DNA of 64,000 nt from DASPTH01 sp046727575 (GTDB lineage Bacteria > Actinomycetota > Acidimicrobiia > IMCC26256 > DASPTH01), in contig JBKPCV010000033.1 of the NCBI GenBank assembly GCA_046727575.1, positions 16,947-80,946 of the forward strand, written 5' to 3'. Of this stretch, positions 17,265 through 26,690 are shown in pieces. A model generated the notes under the pieces. The model ran no database searches. It saw only the letters and a program-made list of their open reading frames with translations, and was not told the DNA's origin. Within the stretch, counting starts at the first letter, position 1; every line of letters begins with the position of its first letter. The position numbers were made by a program, and so were the translations under genes.

Positions 17265-18548
17265 GTGTGCGAGGTGGTCGACGTCCCTGTGCCCGGAGTA
17301 CGCCACGCGGCAATCGAGACGAAGCCACCGGGACGGTTCGAGGCGCTCCGGTTCCCGGACTACCGGGTGCTGTTCGTGTCGTCGACGCTCATGTTCTTTG
17401 CCATCAACGCGCAGCAGATCGCGCGTGGCTGGCTCGCGATCGAACTCACTGGCACCAACGCCGGCCTGGGCGGCGTGTTCGTCGCTTTCGGCCTGCCGAT
17501 GCTCGTCGTGAGCCCTGTCGGAGGCGTGCTCGCCGACCGGTTCCCCAAGCGCACGGTGCTCGGCGCGTGCCAGTCGGTGATCCTCGCTGCCGCGTTGATC
17601 GTCGCCATCACCGACGCGATAGGAGTGCTGGAGTACTGGATGCTGCTCCTCGCCGCGGTGGTGCACGGCACGGGCATGTCGATCATGGGGCCCACGCGTA
17701 TGGCGTTCGCCGGTGAGGTCGTCGGCCGCGAGTTCTTGCCGAATGCGATCGTCCTCCAGCAGATGGGCATGAACAGCACCCGGGTGATCGGGCCGGCGAT
17801 CGCGGGTGCACTGATCGGCATCGACTCCATTGGTGCGGGCGGAGTGTTCATCCTGACGTCAATGATCATCTTCATCGCGATCCTCTTCACGATGCGGTTG
17901 CCGAACAACCCGCCGCGTTCGCGGACCGTCGAGGAGTCACCGTTCAGTGAACTCGTCGACGGTCTGCGCTACGTCCGGTCGCGGCCGCAGGTCCTGATGT
18001 TGGTCGTGGCCTTCACGGTCGTCGTGGTCGTCGGCTTTCCGTACCTCGCGTTCCTCCCGGCGGTCGCCACGGACATCCTCCACGTCGGTTCGGGCGGCTA
18101 CGGCGTGATGTCCACCGTGAGCGCGATCGGGGCGGTGGTCGCGTCGTTCTGGATCGCGGGCCGTGTTGCCCGTGGCAACATCTGGTACCTGCAAGCCTTC
18201 TGCGGGATAGGTTTCGCTGCCGGGCTGATGCTCCTCGCGGTGGCGCCGACCTATGGCATCGCGCTCCTCGTGCTGTTCTTCGTCGGCGGTTTCACGTCGG
18301 GATTCCAGTCCACCAACAACGCGCTGGCGCTCACCGAGACCGACCTCGCGTACCACGGGCGTGTGCAGTCGCTGCTCATGACTGGTTGGGCCGCGTCCGC
18401 GATCATCGCGTTACCGCTCGGCGTGCTCGCCGACGCAGTGGGCTTACGCGAGACGTTGTTCGTCATGGGCGTGATCTGTCTCGTCGGCATGGGTGCCTAC
18501 GTCGTCGCACGGCGGCGCTACGTCGCGCGCGAGAAGCTTCCGTTCTGA
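17265..18548 (+). CDS. MFS transporter (EntS-like drug/siderophore exporter family)
   Basis: A 427-residue inner-membrane transporter with about 12 helices. After a short cytoplasmic tail, RFPDYRVLFVSSTLMFFAIN starts helix 1; the loop 2-3 motif is GVLADRFPKRTVLGACQ (residues about 88-104), the classic MFS motif A. The central loop (about 210-230) is charged, and the second half repeats the pattern (GVLADAVGLRETLFVMG). The family exports drugs or siderophores by proton antiport; no substrate can be deduced. It starts at a GTG at 17,265. Confidence 0.85.
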   Translation: MCEVVDVPVPGVRHAAIETKPPGRFEALRFPDYRVLFVSSTLMFFAINAQQIARGWLAIELTGTNAGLGGVFVAFGLPMLVVSPVGGVLADRFPKRTVLGACQSVILAAALIVAITDAIGVLEYWMLLLAAVVHGTGMSIMGPTRMAFAGEVVGREFLPNAIVLQQMGMNSTRVIGPAIAGALIGIDSIGAGGVFILTSMIIFIAILFTMRLPNNPPRSRTVEESPFSELVDGLRYVRSRPQVLMLVVAFTVVVVVGFPYLAFLPAVATDILHVGSGGYGVMSTVSAIGAVVASFWIAGRVARGNIWYLQAFCGIGFAAGLMLLAVAPTYGIALLVLFFVGGFTSGFQSTNNALALTETDLAYHGRVQSLLMTGWAASAIIALPLGVLADAVGLRETLFVMGVICLVGMGAYVVARRRYVAREKLPF

Positions 18549-18552
18549 GGAG

Positions 18553-18954
18553 TCAGCGCTTGCTCCAGTCGATCCCGAGTGCGTAGAGCATCCACATCTC
18601 GGCTAGCCGGCCGTCCTCGACTCGGCATAGTTGGAGCCACGAGACTGTCGTGGGTTCCTCGGTCCTACGCCTGACGCCCGTCGTCGTCACTCGCGACCAC
18701 ACGCTGTCGCCCGAAACCGCCTGCGCCTCGATGCGCACGTCCGCGATCTCCATCGACTCGCGGTACTGGAGCATGTCGGCCTTCGCCTGCTGGCGCGTTC
18801 GAATGACCGTCCCCGTGTGTCCGTGACGGACGAACTTCTCGGCGAGAATCTCGTCGAGTGTGTCGATGTCGCCGTTGTACCAAACGGCCCACCAACGCCC
18901 GACCAACGCTCCGTAATCGGACACGGTGGCAGTGTACGAACCCGCGCTCGACAT
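18553..18954 (-). CDS. SnoaL-like/NTF2-fold protein
   Basis: A 133-residue cytoplasmic protein with a SnoaL/NTF2-like pattern: an N-terminal helix (YGALVGRWWAVWYNGDIDTL), FVRHGHTGTV, a helix carrying RQQAKADMLQYRESM, and a final antiparallel sheet (TVSWLQLCRVEDGRLAEMWM). These folds include polyketide cyclases, isomerases and ligand-binding proteins, so no reaction is assigned. The ATG at 18,954 is preferred over an upstream TTG. It is convergent with the MFS gene, 4 bp apart. Confidence 0.75.
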   Translation of the reverse strand: MSSAGSYTATVSDYGALVGRWWAVWYNGDIDTLDEILAEKFVRHGHTGTVIRTRQQAKADMLQYRESMEIADVRIEAQAVSGDSVWSRVTTTGVRRRTEEPTTVSWLQLCRVEDGRLAEMWMLYALGIDWSKR

Positions 18955-19113
18955 CGCATGGCCACCCAAGCGCGACCTGTGAGCTGCCCTCGTGTTGCAT
19001 GCTTCGAGGGTCTGCTCCCTCCACCGCTCGACGACGCGGTTCCACCGGTCGTCGAGCTGAGGGCGCGTCCTAGACTGGCCGGGCCGATGGCACGCGTCAC
19101 TGTCGGTCTACCC

Positions 19114-19186
19114 GCGCTCGTAGCTCAACGGATAGAGCATCTGACTACGGATCAGAAGGTTGGGGGTTCGAATCCCTCCGAGCGCG
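19114..19186 (+). tRNA. tRNA-Arg(ACG)
   Basis: A 73-nt cloverleaf. The acceptor stem GCGCTCG (19,114-19,120) pairs with CGAGCGC (19,179-19,185); discriminator G at 19,186; the CCA end is not encoded. The anticodon arm TCTGA-CTACGGA-TCAGA presents anticodon ACG, read as ICG, decoding CGU/CGC/CGA arginine codons. The T arm contains GGTTCGAATCC. Its 3' 44 bases are part of the 45-bp direct repeat repeated at 47,413-47,457, so this gene is the integration site of the element that follows and is restored by it. Confidence 0.95.
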
Positions 19187-19187
19187 C
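19143..19187 (+). repeat. attL core: 45-bp direct repeat (3' half of tRNA-Arg)
   Basis: These 45 bases, from the anticodon arm to one base past the tRNA, recur without mismatch at 47,413-47,457. Flanking bases differ on both sides (T versus G upstream, T versus G downstream), so the repeat length is exact. Position inside a tRNA 3' end next to a tyrosine integrase is the standard arrangement for a site-specific integration junction. Confidence 0.92.
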
Positions 19188-19201
19188 TGCGAAGGTGCTG
19201 G

Positions 19202-20431
19202 TCAGCGGGTTGGAACTGCCGTCGCGGTTCGCTCCGGTAGCGAGCCTTCTACCGGATCTTCTACCGGATCGGCTGACATGAGCCGGGAGAAGACAGCAGC
19301 GGCCTCCGCTTGCATCCCGGGGAGTACCCATCCGTAGACGTCGAGCGTGAAGCTCGGCGTCGCGTGACCCAACCGCTCGCTGACGACCTTGACCGGCACG
19401 CCCGCTTTCAACAGCAGCGACGCGTGGGTGTGCCGCAGGTCGTGCAGACGGATGGACGGAAGACCGATGCGGACAACCACACGCTCGAAGACCCGGCTGA
19501 GGAGTTCGGGGTGAGTTGGCCGACCGTCCGGTCGCGCGAAGACGAGGTCATGGTCCTCGTAGCCCGCGCCCACGAGCAGCCGCTCCTCGACCTGCGTGCG
19601 TCGCCACGCATGGAGCGCAAGCGCGACGTCATCGTTGATGTCGATGGTGCGACGCCCGTTGCTGGTCTTGACGTCGGCGATGTGGAGTTCGTAGGCGACG
19701 ACCGTCGCGGCTTGACGGACGTGGATGAGGTTTGCGTCGAGGTCGACGTCGGCCCAGCGTAGGCCTGCCACTTCGCCTCGGCGCATACCCGTGTGCGCGG
19801 CCAGCAGCAGCGCCGGCCCGAGACGCTCATCGCCGACTGACGCGAGGAACGTCTGGAGCTGCGCCGCGGTCCAGACACGCATCTCGTGTCCGCGCGTGTT
19901 CGAGGAGCCGCGCTTCGGCGGGTCGGCGAGCGCGGCGGGGTTGCGGATCAGCGTTCCCTTACGAACGGCATCGCCGAGCGCCTTACGGAGGATGCGATGG
20001 ACGTAGCGCACACTCGCCGGGCTCAGGCCTGGACTGTTCCCGCTGGTGTTCCGCCGACCCGACTCGAGGAGCCGCGCATAGAGGGTGTCGAGGTCTTCGG
20101 GCGCGAGCCGCGCGAGCGGAACGTTGCCCAGCATCGGGAGGACGTGCAACTCAATCGTTCGACGATACGAGTGAAACGTGCTGGCCTTGAGCTGGCTGCG
20201 CTGCGACGGCAGCCACCGCTCCGTCAGGTAAACACCCACAGCCACCTTCTCCGGTGCGCGGTAGTCACCATCGTTGCGACGCTTCACGAGCTCGGTGACG
20301 AGCCTGTCGGCGTCAGACTTGCGCGCACCCGCCGGATACCAACGACGGCGTTCCTTTCCCGTCGCCGGATCGACGCCCTCGTAGATGACGGCGTAGTAGC
20401 GGCTTCCCTTCTTCGCTGTGTAACCGCGCAT
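19202..20431 (-). CDS. int: Tyrosine-type site-specific recombinase (element integrase)
   Basis: A 409-residue integrase. The N terminus (GYTAKKGSRYYAVIYEGVDP) is the AP2-like arm-binding domain; residues about 75-165 form the SAM-like core-binding domain (YLTERWLPSQRSQLKASTF); the catalytic domain holds Arg in HTGMRRGEVAGLRW, the H-x-x-R box in LHDLRHTHASLLLK, a late His in LGHATPSF, and the nucleophile Tyr in TLDVYGWVLP. All catalytic residues are intact. Its stop lies 15 bp from the attL core, pointing toward the tRNA. A tandem 12-bp repeat inside its last codons (DPVEDPVE) recurs near attR and may be an arm site. Confidence 0.95.
   Translation of the reverse strand: MRGYTAKKGSRYYAVIYEGVDPATGKERRRWYPAGARKSDADRLVTELVKRRNDGDYRAPEKVAVGVYLTERWLPSQRSQLKASTFHSYRRTIELHVLPMLGNVPLARLAPEDLDTLYARLLESGRRNTSGNSPGLSPASVRYVHRILRKALGDAVRKGTLIRNPAALADPPKRGSSNTRGHEMRVWTAAQLQTFLASVGDERLGPALLLAAHTGMRRGEVAGLRWADVDLDANLIHVRQAATVVAYELHIADVKTSNGRRTIDINDDVALALHAWRRTQVEERLLVGAGYEDHDLVFARPDGRPTHPELLSRVFERVVVRIGLPSIRLHDLRHTHASLLLKAGVPVKVVSERLGHATPSFTLDVYGWVLPGMQAEAAAVFSRLMSADPVEDPVEGSLPERTATAVPTR
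19246..19269 (+). repeat. Tandem 12-bp repeat, left copy (candidate integrase arm site)
   Basis: CTTCTACCGGAT occurs twice in tandem here and twice in tandem, same orientation, at 47,277-47,300. This copy starts 59 bp inside the left core; the right copy ends 113 bp inside the right core. After excision the pair would flank the core on both sides, as arm-type sites do in lambda-like attP. The left pair also encodes DPVEDPVE of the integrase C terminus. Confidence 0.55.
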
Positions 20432-20623
20432 GCGAGGTCTCCTTCCAGCGCGTTACCGCTCTTCGGTGAGCCGGTTCTGGCGGGCACTCGCGCGCATCGC
20501 TTGCTGCCATCTGATCCGCTGTACCGGTCGGTGACGCGTCGTTCGCAGTCGACCGTCGTCGTCACGACCTGGCATGGCGCTCCTTCTCGCTCGCAGTCGG
20601 GTCGAACATGAAGGGGAAGATGG

Positions 20624-21328
20624 TCAGCTTCGTCGCTTGTCGCGCGCGGTCCGCGGTGCCGACCGCCGACCGGCACCGCGGTCGGTACCGTCCGGTCTCG
20701 CCTCGTCCGTGGTGCCGTCTGATGTCGTGTCGTCGAGGGTGTCGATGAGGTCGGTGAGCCGTTCCAGGACGTCGCGGGCTTCGGCGAGGTCACCGAAGGA
20801 TCGGCGGAGCAGCGCCCGAGCCCGCTGGTCGGCGAGCGGTGTGACGCGCTGGGAGAGGTCGGAGGGCGAGACGTTGGGCCGCTCGCGTTTGTTCTTGGGT
20901 GCGGGGGCGGTGCTGGCCGAGTAGGCCAGCAGCTCGCGTTCCCACTGGTGGAGGTTGTCGGGGGTGCCGAGGATGGCATCGAGGAGCACGATGGGGTCGA
21001 GACCCTTGATGCCGGCGTCGGGGGCATGCAGTCCGGCGTCGAACTCCGGTGGTGGGGGGGTGAAGAAGAACCCGATGGGCAGGTCGAAACCGCGGGAGAG
21101 GGCGAGGAGGTCGTCGGCGGAGAACTGCTTGATGCGGTGCAGGGTCCACGCCGAGCGCTCCAGGGCGGAGAAGCTGGCCCCCGAGAGCTTGACCCCGAGG
21201 TAGGGGGCGAGCGCGTCGGCGGCTTGTTCTTGGGTCCAGCCCCGCAGGGCGCGGGCTTTTGCCACGTTGTAGGCGACGATCTGGTTGGGGGTCATGGTGC
21301 GGCGCATCCTGAGTTTGCGTGTGGCCAT
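20624..21328 (-). CDS. XRE-type helix-turn-helix regulator
   Basis: A 234-residue DNA-binding protein. Residues about 14-75 form a Cro/C1-type HTH: VAYNVAKARALRGWTQEQAADAL, a short insertion, then SGASFSALERSAWTLHRIKQ and a final helix. The rest is charged and partly disordered, ending in a basic tail (RRSAPRTARDKRRS). It lies between integrase and the excisionase-like gene, divergent from the latter, so it probably controls integrase, excision or transfer genes. The spacer 21,329-21,463 would carry the divergent promoters. Confidence 0.8.
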   Translation of the reverse strand: MATRKLRMRRTMTPNQIVAYNVAKARALRGWTQEQAADALAPYLGVKLSGASFSALERSAWTLHRIKQFSADDLLALSRGFDLPIGFFFTPPPPEFDAGLHAPDAGIKGLDPIVLLDAILGTPDNLHQWERELLAYSASTAPAPKNKRERPNVSPSDLSQRVTPLADQRARALLRRSFGDLAEARDVLERLTDLIDTLDDTTSDGTTDEARPDGTDRGAGRRSAPRTARDKRRS

Positions 21329-21463
21329 GCCCCGAAGCCTAGACCAACGGTCCTACAGAGTCACCTACGCGAGCGTTGGATACATGCTAGTCTTGGTTCT
21401 CGTTGAGTACTCGACGAACAGGCGAAAACGACTACGACGGCGGGTCTCCCGGATCTGCTGACC

Positions 21464-21835
21464 GTGGAGGAAGCGGCCCGGATCATCCGCGTGGGCAGAA
21501 CCAAGGCCTATGCGATGACCCAGGAGTGGCGCGCCACCAACGGCCGCTCGGGCCTGCCGGTGGTTGACTTCGGCAACGTGCTGCGCGTGCCGCGCAAGGC
21601 GCTCGAGCAACTCGTCGGTGCCGAGCTCGCTGCTGTCGCGGCACGAGACGAACCGCGAACGTCGCCCGGCCCTTCGCGTCGCGTGCTGGAAGAGGACGCG
21701 CCGGTCGACCACGGGACACCGCGTGTTGAGACCGCGGCGTCGACCGGTGCATCACGGGCGCGCCGCCCGCGACGCCACCGCGCCCAACCCGACACCCAGC
21801 TCCATCTCCTCCCCCCTCAACCTCCCGCCACCTAA
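21464..21835 (+). CDS. Excisionase-like helix-turn-helix protein
   Basis: A protein of about 123 residues whose start of similarity is VEEAARIIRVGRTKAYAMTQ, the winged HTH_17 pattern shared by excisionases and BldC-like regulators, then a strand and wing (GLPVVDFGNVLRVPRKALEQ) that normally completes the domain. The tail is Pro/Arg-rich and probably disordered. The frame is open from 21,407 and the family usually has a few residues before the HTH (here LPDLL), so the true start may be a non-standard codon upstream of the GTG used. Placement between the regulator and relaxase suggests an excision or transfer-control role. Confidence 0.65.
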   Translation: MEEAARIIRVGRTKAYAMTQEWRATNGRSGLPVVDFGNVLRVPRKALEQLVGAELAAVAARDEPRTSPGPSRRVLEEDAPVDHGTPRVETAASTGASRARRPRRHRAQPDTQLHLLPPQPPAT

Positions 21836-21912
21836 CCCACCGCGCGCACACACCCCCCTCATGCCTCTCCTCGCCGCTCGGTCCCCATCCCACTCGTCAA
21901 CGGCAGGCACTT

Positions 21913-21931
21913 GCCACCCCTGCGGGGTGGC
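21913..21931 (+). other. Perfect 8-bp hairpin upstream of relaxase (oriT candidate)
   Basis: GCCACCCC at 21,913-21,920 and GGGGTGGC at 21,924-21,931 form a perfect inverted repeat with a 3-base loop, ending 21 bp before the relaxase start. MobF relaxases often recognise a hairpin at an oriT next to their own gene, so this is a candidate nic-region arm. It could equally mask the relaxase ribosome-binding site. No nic consensus could be verified. Confidence 0.35.
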
Positions 21932-21952
21932 GCGCACGGGAGTGATCGCGTC

Positions 21953-24900
21953 GTGTTGACGATCACGAAGCTCGCGGGTGCCGAGTACCTGATCTCGTCG
22001 GTGGCAGACGGGATGGAGGACTACTACATGGGCGCCGGTGAAGCGCCCGGCGTTTGGCGCGGACAATGGTCGGCCGCGCTTGGTCTGGAGGGCGTGGTCG
22101 AGGCCGAGGCGCTGCGCGTACTCGTCAACGGTCACCATCCCCGCAGCGGCGAGGACCTGTTGGTAGGTGATCGGGAACGCAGCGTGCGGGCGATCGACGT
22201 GACGTTGTCGGTGCCGAAGTCGGTGTCGCTGCTGTGGGCGTTCGGCACCCCGGAGACCGCGGCGACGGTGTCGATCGCGGTGGTCGAGGCCACCGAGACG
22301 GCACTCGAGTTTCTGGAGGGGCGCGCCGCGGTGGCGCGCCGTCAGCAGGGCGGGATCCGCCGCCGCGTCGCCACCGGCGGGTTCGCGGTGGCGACGTTCG
22401 CGCATCGTACCTCCCGCGCCGGGGATCCGCAGTTGCACACGCATTGTCTGATCCCGAATGTGCTGCGCCGCGAGGACGGCAAGCACGTGGCCTTTGACGC
22501 CAACCCGTTGCACACCTGGGCCAAAGCCACCGGCACGGTGTTCTTGAATGAGCTCGAACGTCTCGTCACCGAACGGCTGGGGGTGGCCTGGGGTCCGGAT
22601 CGCAATGGCAGCCGGGAACTAGTCGGCTTCACCCGCGCGCAGCTGCGCGCGTTCTCCAAACGCACTGTGGCGATCGAGGCGCGTCTGGAGGCCGACGGCG
22701 AGCTCGCCTTCCCCACCCGACGGGAGCGGATGCGCGCCGACGAGCGAGCCTCGTTGGCGACGCGCCCGCGCAAGAACCCAGCCCTCACCCCGGAACGACT
22801 GCGCGACCGCTGGAACACCGAAGCCCGAGCCGTCGGCCTCGACCCGGGCACAGGGGTCGATGACCTCGTGGTCGGCCGTGAACTCGCGGCGCTACCGGTG
22901 TTGGATGATGCCGTCCTGTTCGCCGCCCTCGTCGACGCCGCGGCTGGGTTGTGCGCGACCGAGTCCCGGTTCGGTGAAGCCCACGTGATCGAACGGATCG
23001 CGGCGATGTCGGGTGGGCGGCTCACGGTGGAGGAGATCGTCGATGTCTCGGCGCGGTTCTTGGCATCCGAGCTTGTGGTGCGCCTGGTTCCCGACGCGGC
23101 TCGGCGCCGTCCCGCCGAGTGGTCCACCGTCGAGCACCGCGCGCTCGAGGACCACCTCCTCGCCGACCTCCACCAGCTGACAGCAACCCCGGGGCGGTCG
23201 GTGGATCCGAGTGTCGTGGGGGCAGCGATCGCGACCGAACCCCGACAGTTGGGCGACGATCAGGCCGACGCGGTGCGCGCGCTGTGCGGGGACGGCGCCG
23301 CGATACGCGTGTTGACAGCGCCGGCCGGGTTCGGCAAGACCACCGCCCTGCACGCCGCCGCCACGGCACAGCACCACTCCGGCCGCGACGTGATCGTGCT
23401 GGCGACAACCCACAAAGCCGTCGGTGAGCTCCGCGCCGTGGGCCTTGACGCCCAGACCATCGCCGGCTTCCTCACACACCTGGAGGACGAGCCGATACCA
23501 GCTGGCACGACGGTGATCGTGGACGAGGTGTCACAACTCGGCACCCGCCAAGCCGCCACGCTCCTCCACTTTGTCGCGCGATGTCCGGGTGTGCAGCTGT
23601 GGTGTGTCGGGGACGCACAGCAAGCCCAGTCCGTCGCCGCCGGTGGCCTCATCACCCAACTCGAACAGCTCGCGCGGCAGGGGGTGATCCAGGCTGAGAC
23701 GTTGACCGAGAACCGCCGCCAACAGCACCCGGCCGAACGAGACGCGCTCGCCCACCTGCGCGCTGGCGACGTCAATGCCAGTCAACAGCTGCGCGCTGCG
23801 CACGGCTGGGAACACCAACACGAGACAGTCGCCCAGACTCGCGACGCGCTCGCCGCAGCCGCGATCGCGGCCAGCGACTCCCTCGGGGTCGATCACGTCG
23901 CGGTGCTCGCGGTCAGCCACACCGACTGCGAAGACCTCACCGACCGCATCCGCGCCCTCCGCACAGCCCGCGGCGAACTCAGCGGCCCCACCATCACCGG
24001 GCCTGGATGGGGCCCCGACCCGCGCGTCTACGCGGCCGGTGACCGCATCCTCATCCACACCAACCTCGACCCACACTCTGGCGTACGCAACGGCGCCACG
24101 GGTACCGTTGTCTCCGTCACTTCCGCCGGCGCGCAGGTCTTCCTCGACGACGCCCGGCCCGCCTTCCTCGCCGCCGAAGTGGTCGCCGGGTTCCGAGCTG
24201 ACGGCACCCCCAACGTGTCACACGCGTGGGCGCGCACGGTGGACGGCGCTCATGGTGGCACGTGGCATCAGGTCCACCTCCTCGGCACCCCCGCGCTGGA
24301 TCGTTACACGGGCTACGTCGGCCAGAGTCGCGGCCGCCAGCCGACCCATACTTGGAACACCCGACCCGAGTCTGACCACCCGGCAAGTCTTGTGGCCGAC
24401 CAGCGCTCACCGAGTGAGGTCGTCGCCGACGCGATGCGTCGCGCCGACCGGAAGACACTCGCGGCGAACGATGACCCCTGGACCCTCGACCGGCGCTTGC
24501 GGGCCGAACGCGACCAGCACGCCGCGATCGTCACCCAACGACCGTCGGACCGACGTGCTGATCTCGATCAGGCGCGCGACCAACTCCGACGCGCCGAGAG
24601 CGAACACCAGTTCGCGTGCGACGGGCTTGCGTACTGGGAGGCCGAACGGGACCGGTTCGGGCCACTCGCACGGTTGCGGCGGGCCAGCCGCGACGACATC
24701 AGCCGCGCGAACCAAGCCGTCGCGGGCGCGCATCGTCGCCTCACCCGCGTCACCGAAGCCCTCCACGACGCACAAGCCGAGGTCTCGCGCTATGAAGCGG
24801 CGGCCGGCGCACGTGGCGCGTGGGACCACGAGCACGCCTGGCGCGTCGACCGTATTGGTGAGATCGACGACACCCTCGCCCATCACTGGGCCGACGTCGT

Positions 24901-25726
24901 CCTACGCGCGGCGCGCGCGGATGACCCGCTCGCGTTCGGCATCCGATGTCTCCGCGACGCCTGCGCCACCCACCGAGGCGACCTCACCGACCTGCAGCGA
25001 TCCCTGCCACCCGACCAGCGCCGCGCCCTCGCTCAGGTCCAGGCCGACCTCGCGCGCGCCCAGCAGCGCGTGGATGACCTCCAAGCGCGCGTCACCGGCG
25101 CCAGGTCTGCCGTCGACCAAGCGAAACAACGTCGCTGGGGACGACGCGACCACATCGCCATCGCGCACGCCACCGCCGGACTCCACACCGCCAGCACCGC
25201 ACTCACAGCTGCCCGCGACGCTGCCGCCGCGGCCGCCCGCCGCGTCACCGACGAACAACACGCGGTCGAGGCGCGCCGCGAAGCCACCACCCGCACTGCC
25301 GCCGCGCGCGCCCATCTCACCGCGGCAGTCCGCGACCTCGACCTCGCCCTCGACCACACCCGCCCCCACCGCATCGCAGCCGCCGTCACCGACCCCACCA
25401 GTCACCTGTGGCAGGCGCTCGGTCCGCCACCCACTACCCGCGGCGGACTCGCCGCCTGGTGCGGCGTCGCCGAACAACTCGAAACCCGCAACGACCGGAA
25501 CACGACCGCGCGGAGCGCTGCGCGCGCGATGAGATCGCACGGTGCACACGTCCAACTCCTCCACCACGCGCGGACAGTCGTCGAAGCCGCCAGCAGCCAC
25601 GACCCCACACCGGCCCGCGACCCGCTCGGAGAGCACGCCCGGTGGCAACCCACCCTCGAGACCGTCAAGCGCGACCTGCGCCTCGATGGCCCCGAGCTCC
25701 AGCCCGACCTCGGCCTCGAGCTGTAA
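21953..25726 (+). CDS. MobF-family relaxase/helicase (TrwC/TraI/TraA type)
   Basis: A 1257-residue conjugative relaxase fused to a RecD-like helicase. The N terminus VLTITKLAGAEYLISSV then DYYMGAGEAPGVWRG carries the catalytic Tyr pair; DVTLSVPKSVSLLW and DPQLHTHCLIPNVLRR (HxH metal ligands) complete the TrwC relaxase domain (to about 300). The helicase has Walker A APAGFGKTTAL (near 470), motif II VIVDEVSQL, and the UvrD-like C-terminal motif GYVGQSRGR. From about 850 a long coiled-coil, Ala/Arg/Asp-rich tail follows. GTG at 21,953 is chosen to match family N termini. It would nick and unwind element DNA for transfer; no coupling protein or type IV secretion genes are present, so a helper must supply the pore. 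A degraded copy of its tail lies at 31,905-33,022. Confidence 0.93.
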   Translation: MLTITKLAGAEYLISSVADGMEDYYMGAGEAPGVWRGQWSAALGLEGVVEAEALRVLVNGHHPRSGEDLLVGDRERSVRAIDVTLSVPKSVSLLWAFGTPETAATVSIAVVEATETALEFLEGRAAVARRQQGGIRRRVATGGFAVATFAHRTSRAGDPQLHTHCLIPNVLRREDGKHVAFDANPLHTWAKATGTVFLNELERLVTERLGVAWGPDRNGSRELVGFTRAQLRAFSKRTVAIEARLEADGELAFPTRRERMRADERASLATRPRKNPALTPERLRDRWNTEARAVGLDPGTGVDDLVVGRELAALPVLDDAVLFAALVDAAAGLCATESRFGEAHVIERIAAMSGGRLTVEEIVDVSARFLASELVVRLVPDAARRRPAEWSTVEHRALEDHLLADLHQLTATPGRSVDPSVVGAAIATEPRQLGDDQADAVRALCGDGAAIRVLTAPAGFGKTTALHAAATAQHHSGRDVIVLATTHKAVGELRAVGLDAQTIAGFLTHLEDEPIPAGTTVIVDEVSQLGTRQAATLLHFVARCPGVQLWCVGDAQQAQSVAAGGLITQLEQLARQGVIQAETLTENRRQQHPAERDALAHLRAGDVNASQQLRAAHGWEHQHETVAQTRDALAAAAIAASDSLGVDHVAVLAVSHTDCEDLTDRIRALRTARGELSGPTITGPGWGPDPRVYAAGDRILIHTNLDPHSGVRNGATGTVVSVTSAGAQVFLDDARPAFLAAEVVAGFRADGTPNVSHAWARTVDGAHGGTWHQVHLLGTPALDRYTGYVGQSRGRQPTHTWNTRPESDHPASLVADQRSPSEVVADAMRRADRKTLAANDDPWTLDRRLRAERDQHAAIVTQRPSDRRADLDQARDQLRRAESEHQFACDGLAYWEAERDRFGPLARLRRASRDDISRANQAVAGAHRRLTRVTEALHDAQAEVSRYEAAAGARGAWDHEHAWRVDRIGEIDDTLAHHWADVVLRAARADDPLAFGIRCLRDACATHRGDLTDLQRSLPPDQRRALAQVQADLARAQQRVDDLQARVTGARSAVDQAKQRRWGRRDHIAIAHATAGLHTASTALTAARDAAAAAARRVTDEQHAVEARREATTRTAAARAHLTAAVRDLDLALDHTRPHRIAAAVTDPTSHLWQALGPPPTTRGGLAAWCGVAEQLETRNDRNTTARSAARAMRSHGAHVQLLHHARTVVEAASSHDPTPARDPLGEHARWQPTLETVKRDLRLDGPELQPDLGLEL

Positions 25727-26056
25727 ACACCAAGCGCTGCATAACGCCCAATACACGGGTGATCTTTCGGACATCCGCGACACGTTTGGGCTGGGCTGGG
25801 AGCGTGTGTGCGCGGCGCTGCCGCGTGTTCCGGCGCGGCGTTCTGTGCGCGTCCGCGAGCTGACGATCGGATGGGTGCTTCAGTGCCGTTAAAGCGCGCC
25901 TTCTCTCAGCCAGGGAGTCCTGCCTCTTCTCAATTCTGGCGTGGCGTTCGTACGCGTAATCGAATCTCCCCGGCACAGCCGATCCCTGATCGCGCGACGT
26001 TGACGAGGCGTCATACCACTGGCGACGAGATCGCCCGGTGCCGATAATCGAGCCCT
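25727..26056. other. Spacer without a supported gene
   Basis: No open frame here has family-like sequence. A segment around 25,831-25,850 (CGGCGTTCTGTGCGCG) resembles sequence 50 bp after the degraded relaxase copy (33,068-33,088) and again near 33,612, suggesting that the duplicated relaxase segment once included downstream DNA. Confidence 0.4.
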
Positions 26057-26690
26057 GTGTTCGCCTTCCCGCGTCCGACTGGGCCGCATGCGATTGGCAC
26101 GGTGACGTATCACTGGGTGGATGCCGATCGTCGCGAAGTGTTCAGCGCAGATCCGGATGATCGTCGTGAGCTGATCGTGCAGGTCTGGTATCCCGCCAGG
26201 GACTTGCCTTCGTCGCCGCGCGCTGCTTACATGCCGGACGCCGACGTCGTGGCTCCGGCACTGGCGCGCTTCCTCGGCGTACCGGAATCCACTTTCGGTC
26301 TCCTCAAGGACGTCCGCACGAACGCCGTCGCGTCTGCGCCCGTCGCAGACGACGATCAGCTCTACCCGGTGCTGATCATGCGGTTGGGGCTCAAGGGCAG
26401 CTACCGCCAGGTGCAGACGTTTCAGGTGGAGGAGTTGGTCTCGCACGGCTATGTCGTCGCCGCCATCGATCAGCCGTACGCCGCCGCGATGGTCGTGTTT
26501 CCGGATGGCCGCCAGGCGGCCTACGACGAGCATTGGGACCCACCGCACAGCGCGTTCATGGACGCGCACATTCCGTATATCGCGGCCGATGCGATATTCA
26601 CGCTCGATGAGCTCGCCGCCGTCGATCGCTCCGATCCGCACGGCGTGTTGACCGGGCGGCTTGATCTCGAGCGTGCCGGCACCTTTGCGA
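26057..26690 (+). pseudogene. PAF-acetylhydrolase-like alpha/beta-hydrolase, 5' half (split by inversion)
   Basis: The frame encodes the N-terminal half of a plasma-type platelet-activating-factor acetylhydrolase family protein: IGTVTYHWVDADRREVFS, LIVQVWYPARDLPSSP (the WYPA strand), LYPVLIMRLGLKGSYRQVQT, and VEELVSHGYVVAAIDQPY. It stops resembling the family right after TGRLDLERAG, where the nucleophile elbow (GHSxG) should follow. That missing half lies inverted on the other strand at 26,925-27,460. The open frame continues to 26,917 but the tail is unrelated. Non-functional as it stands. Confidence 0.7.
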
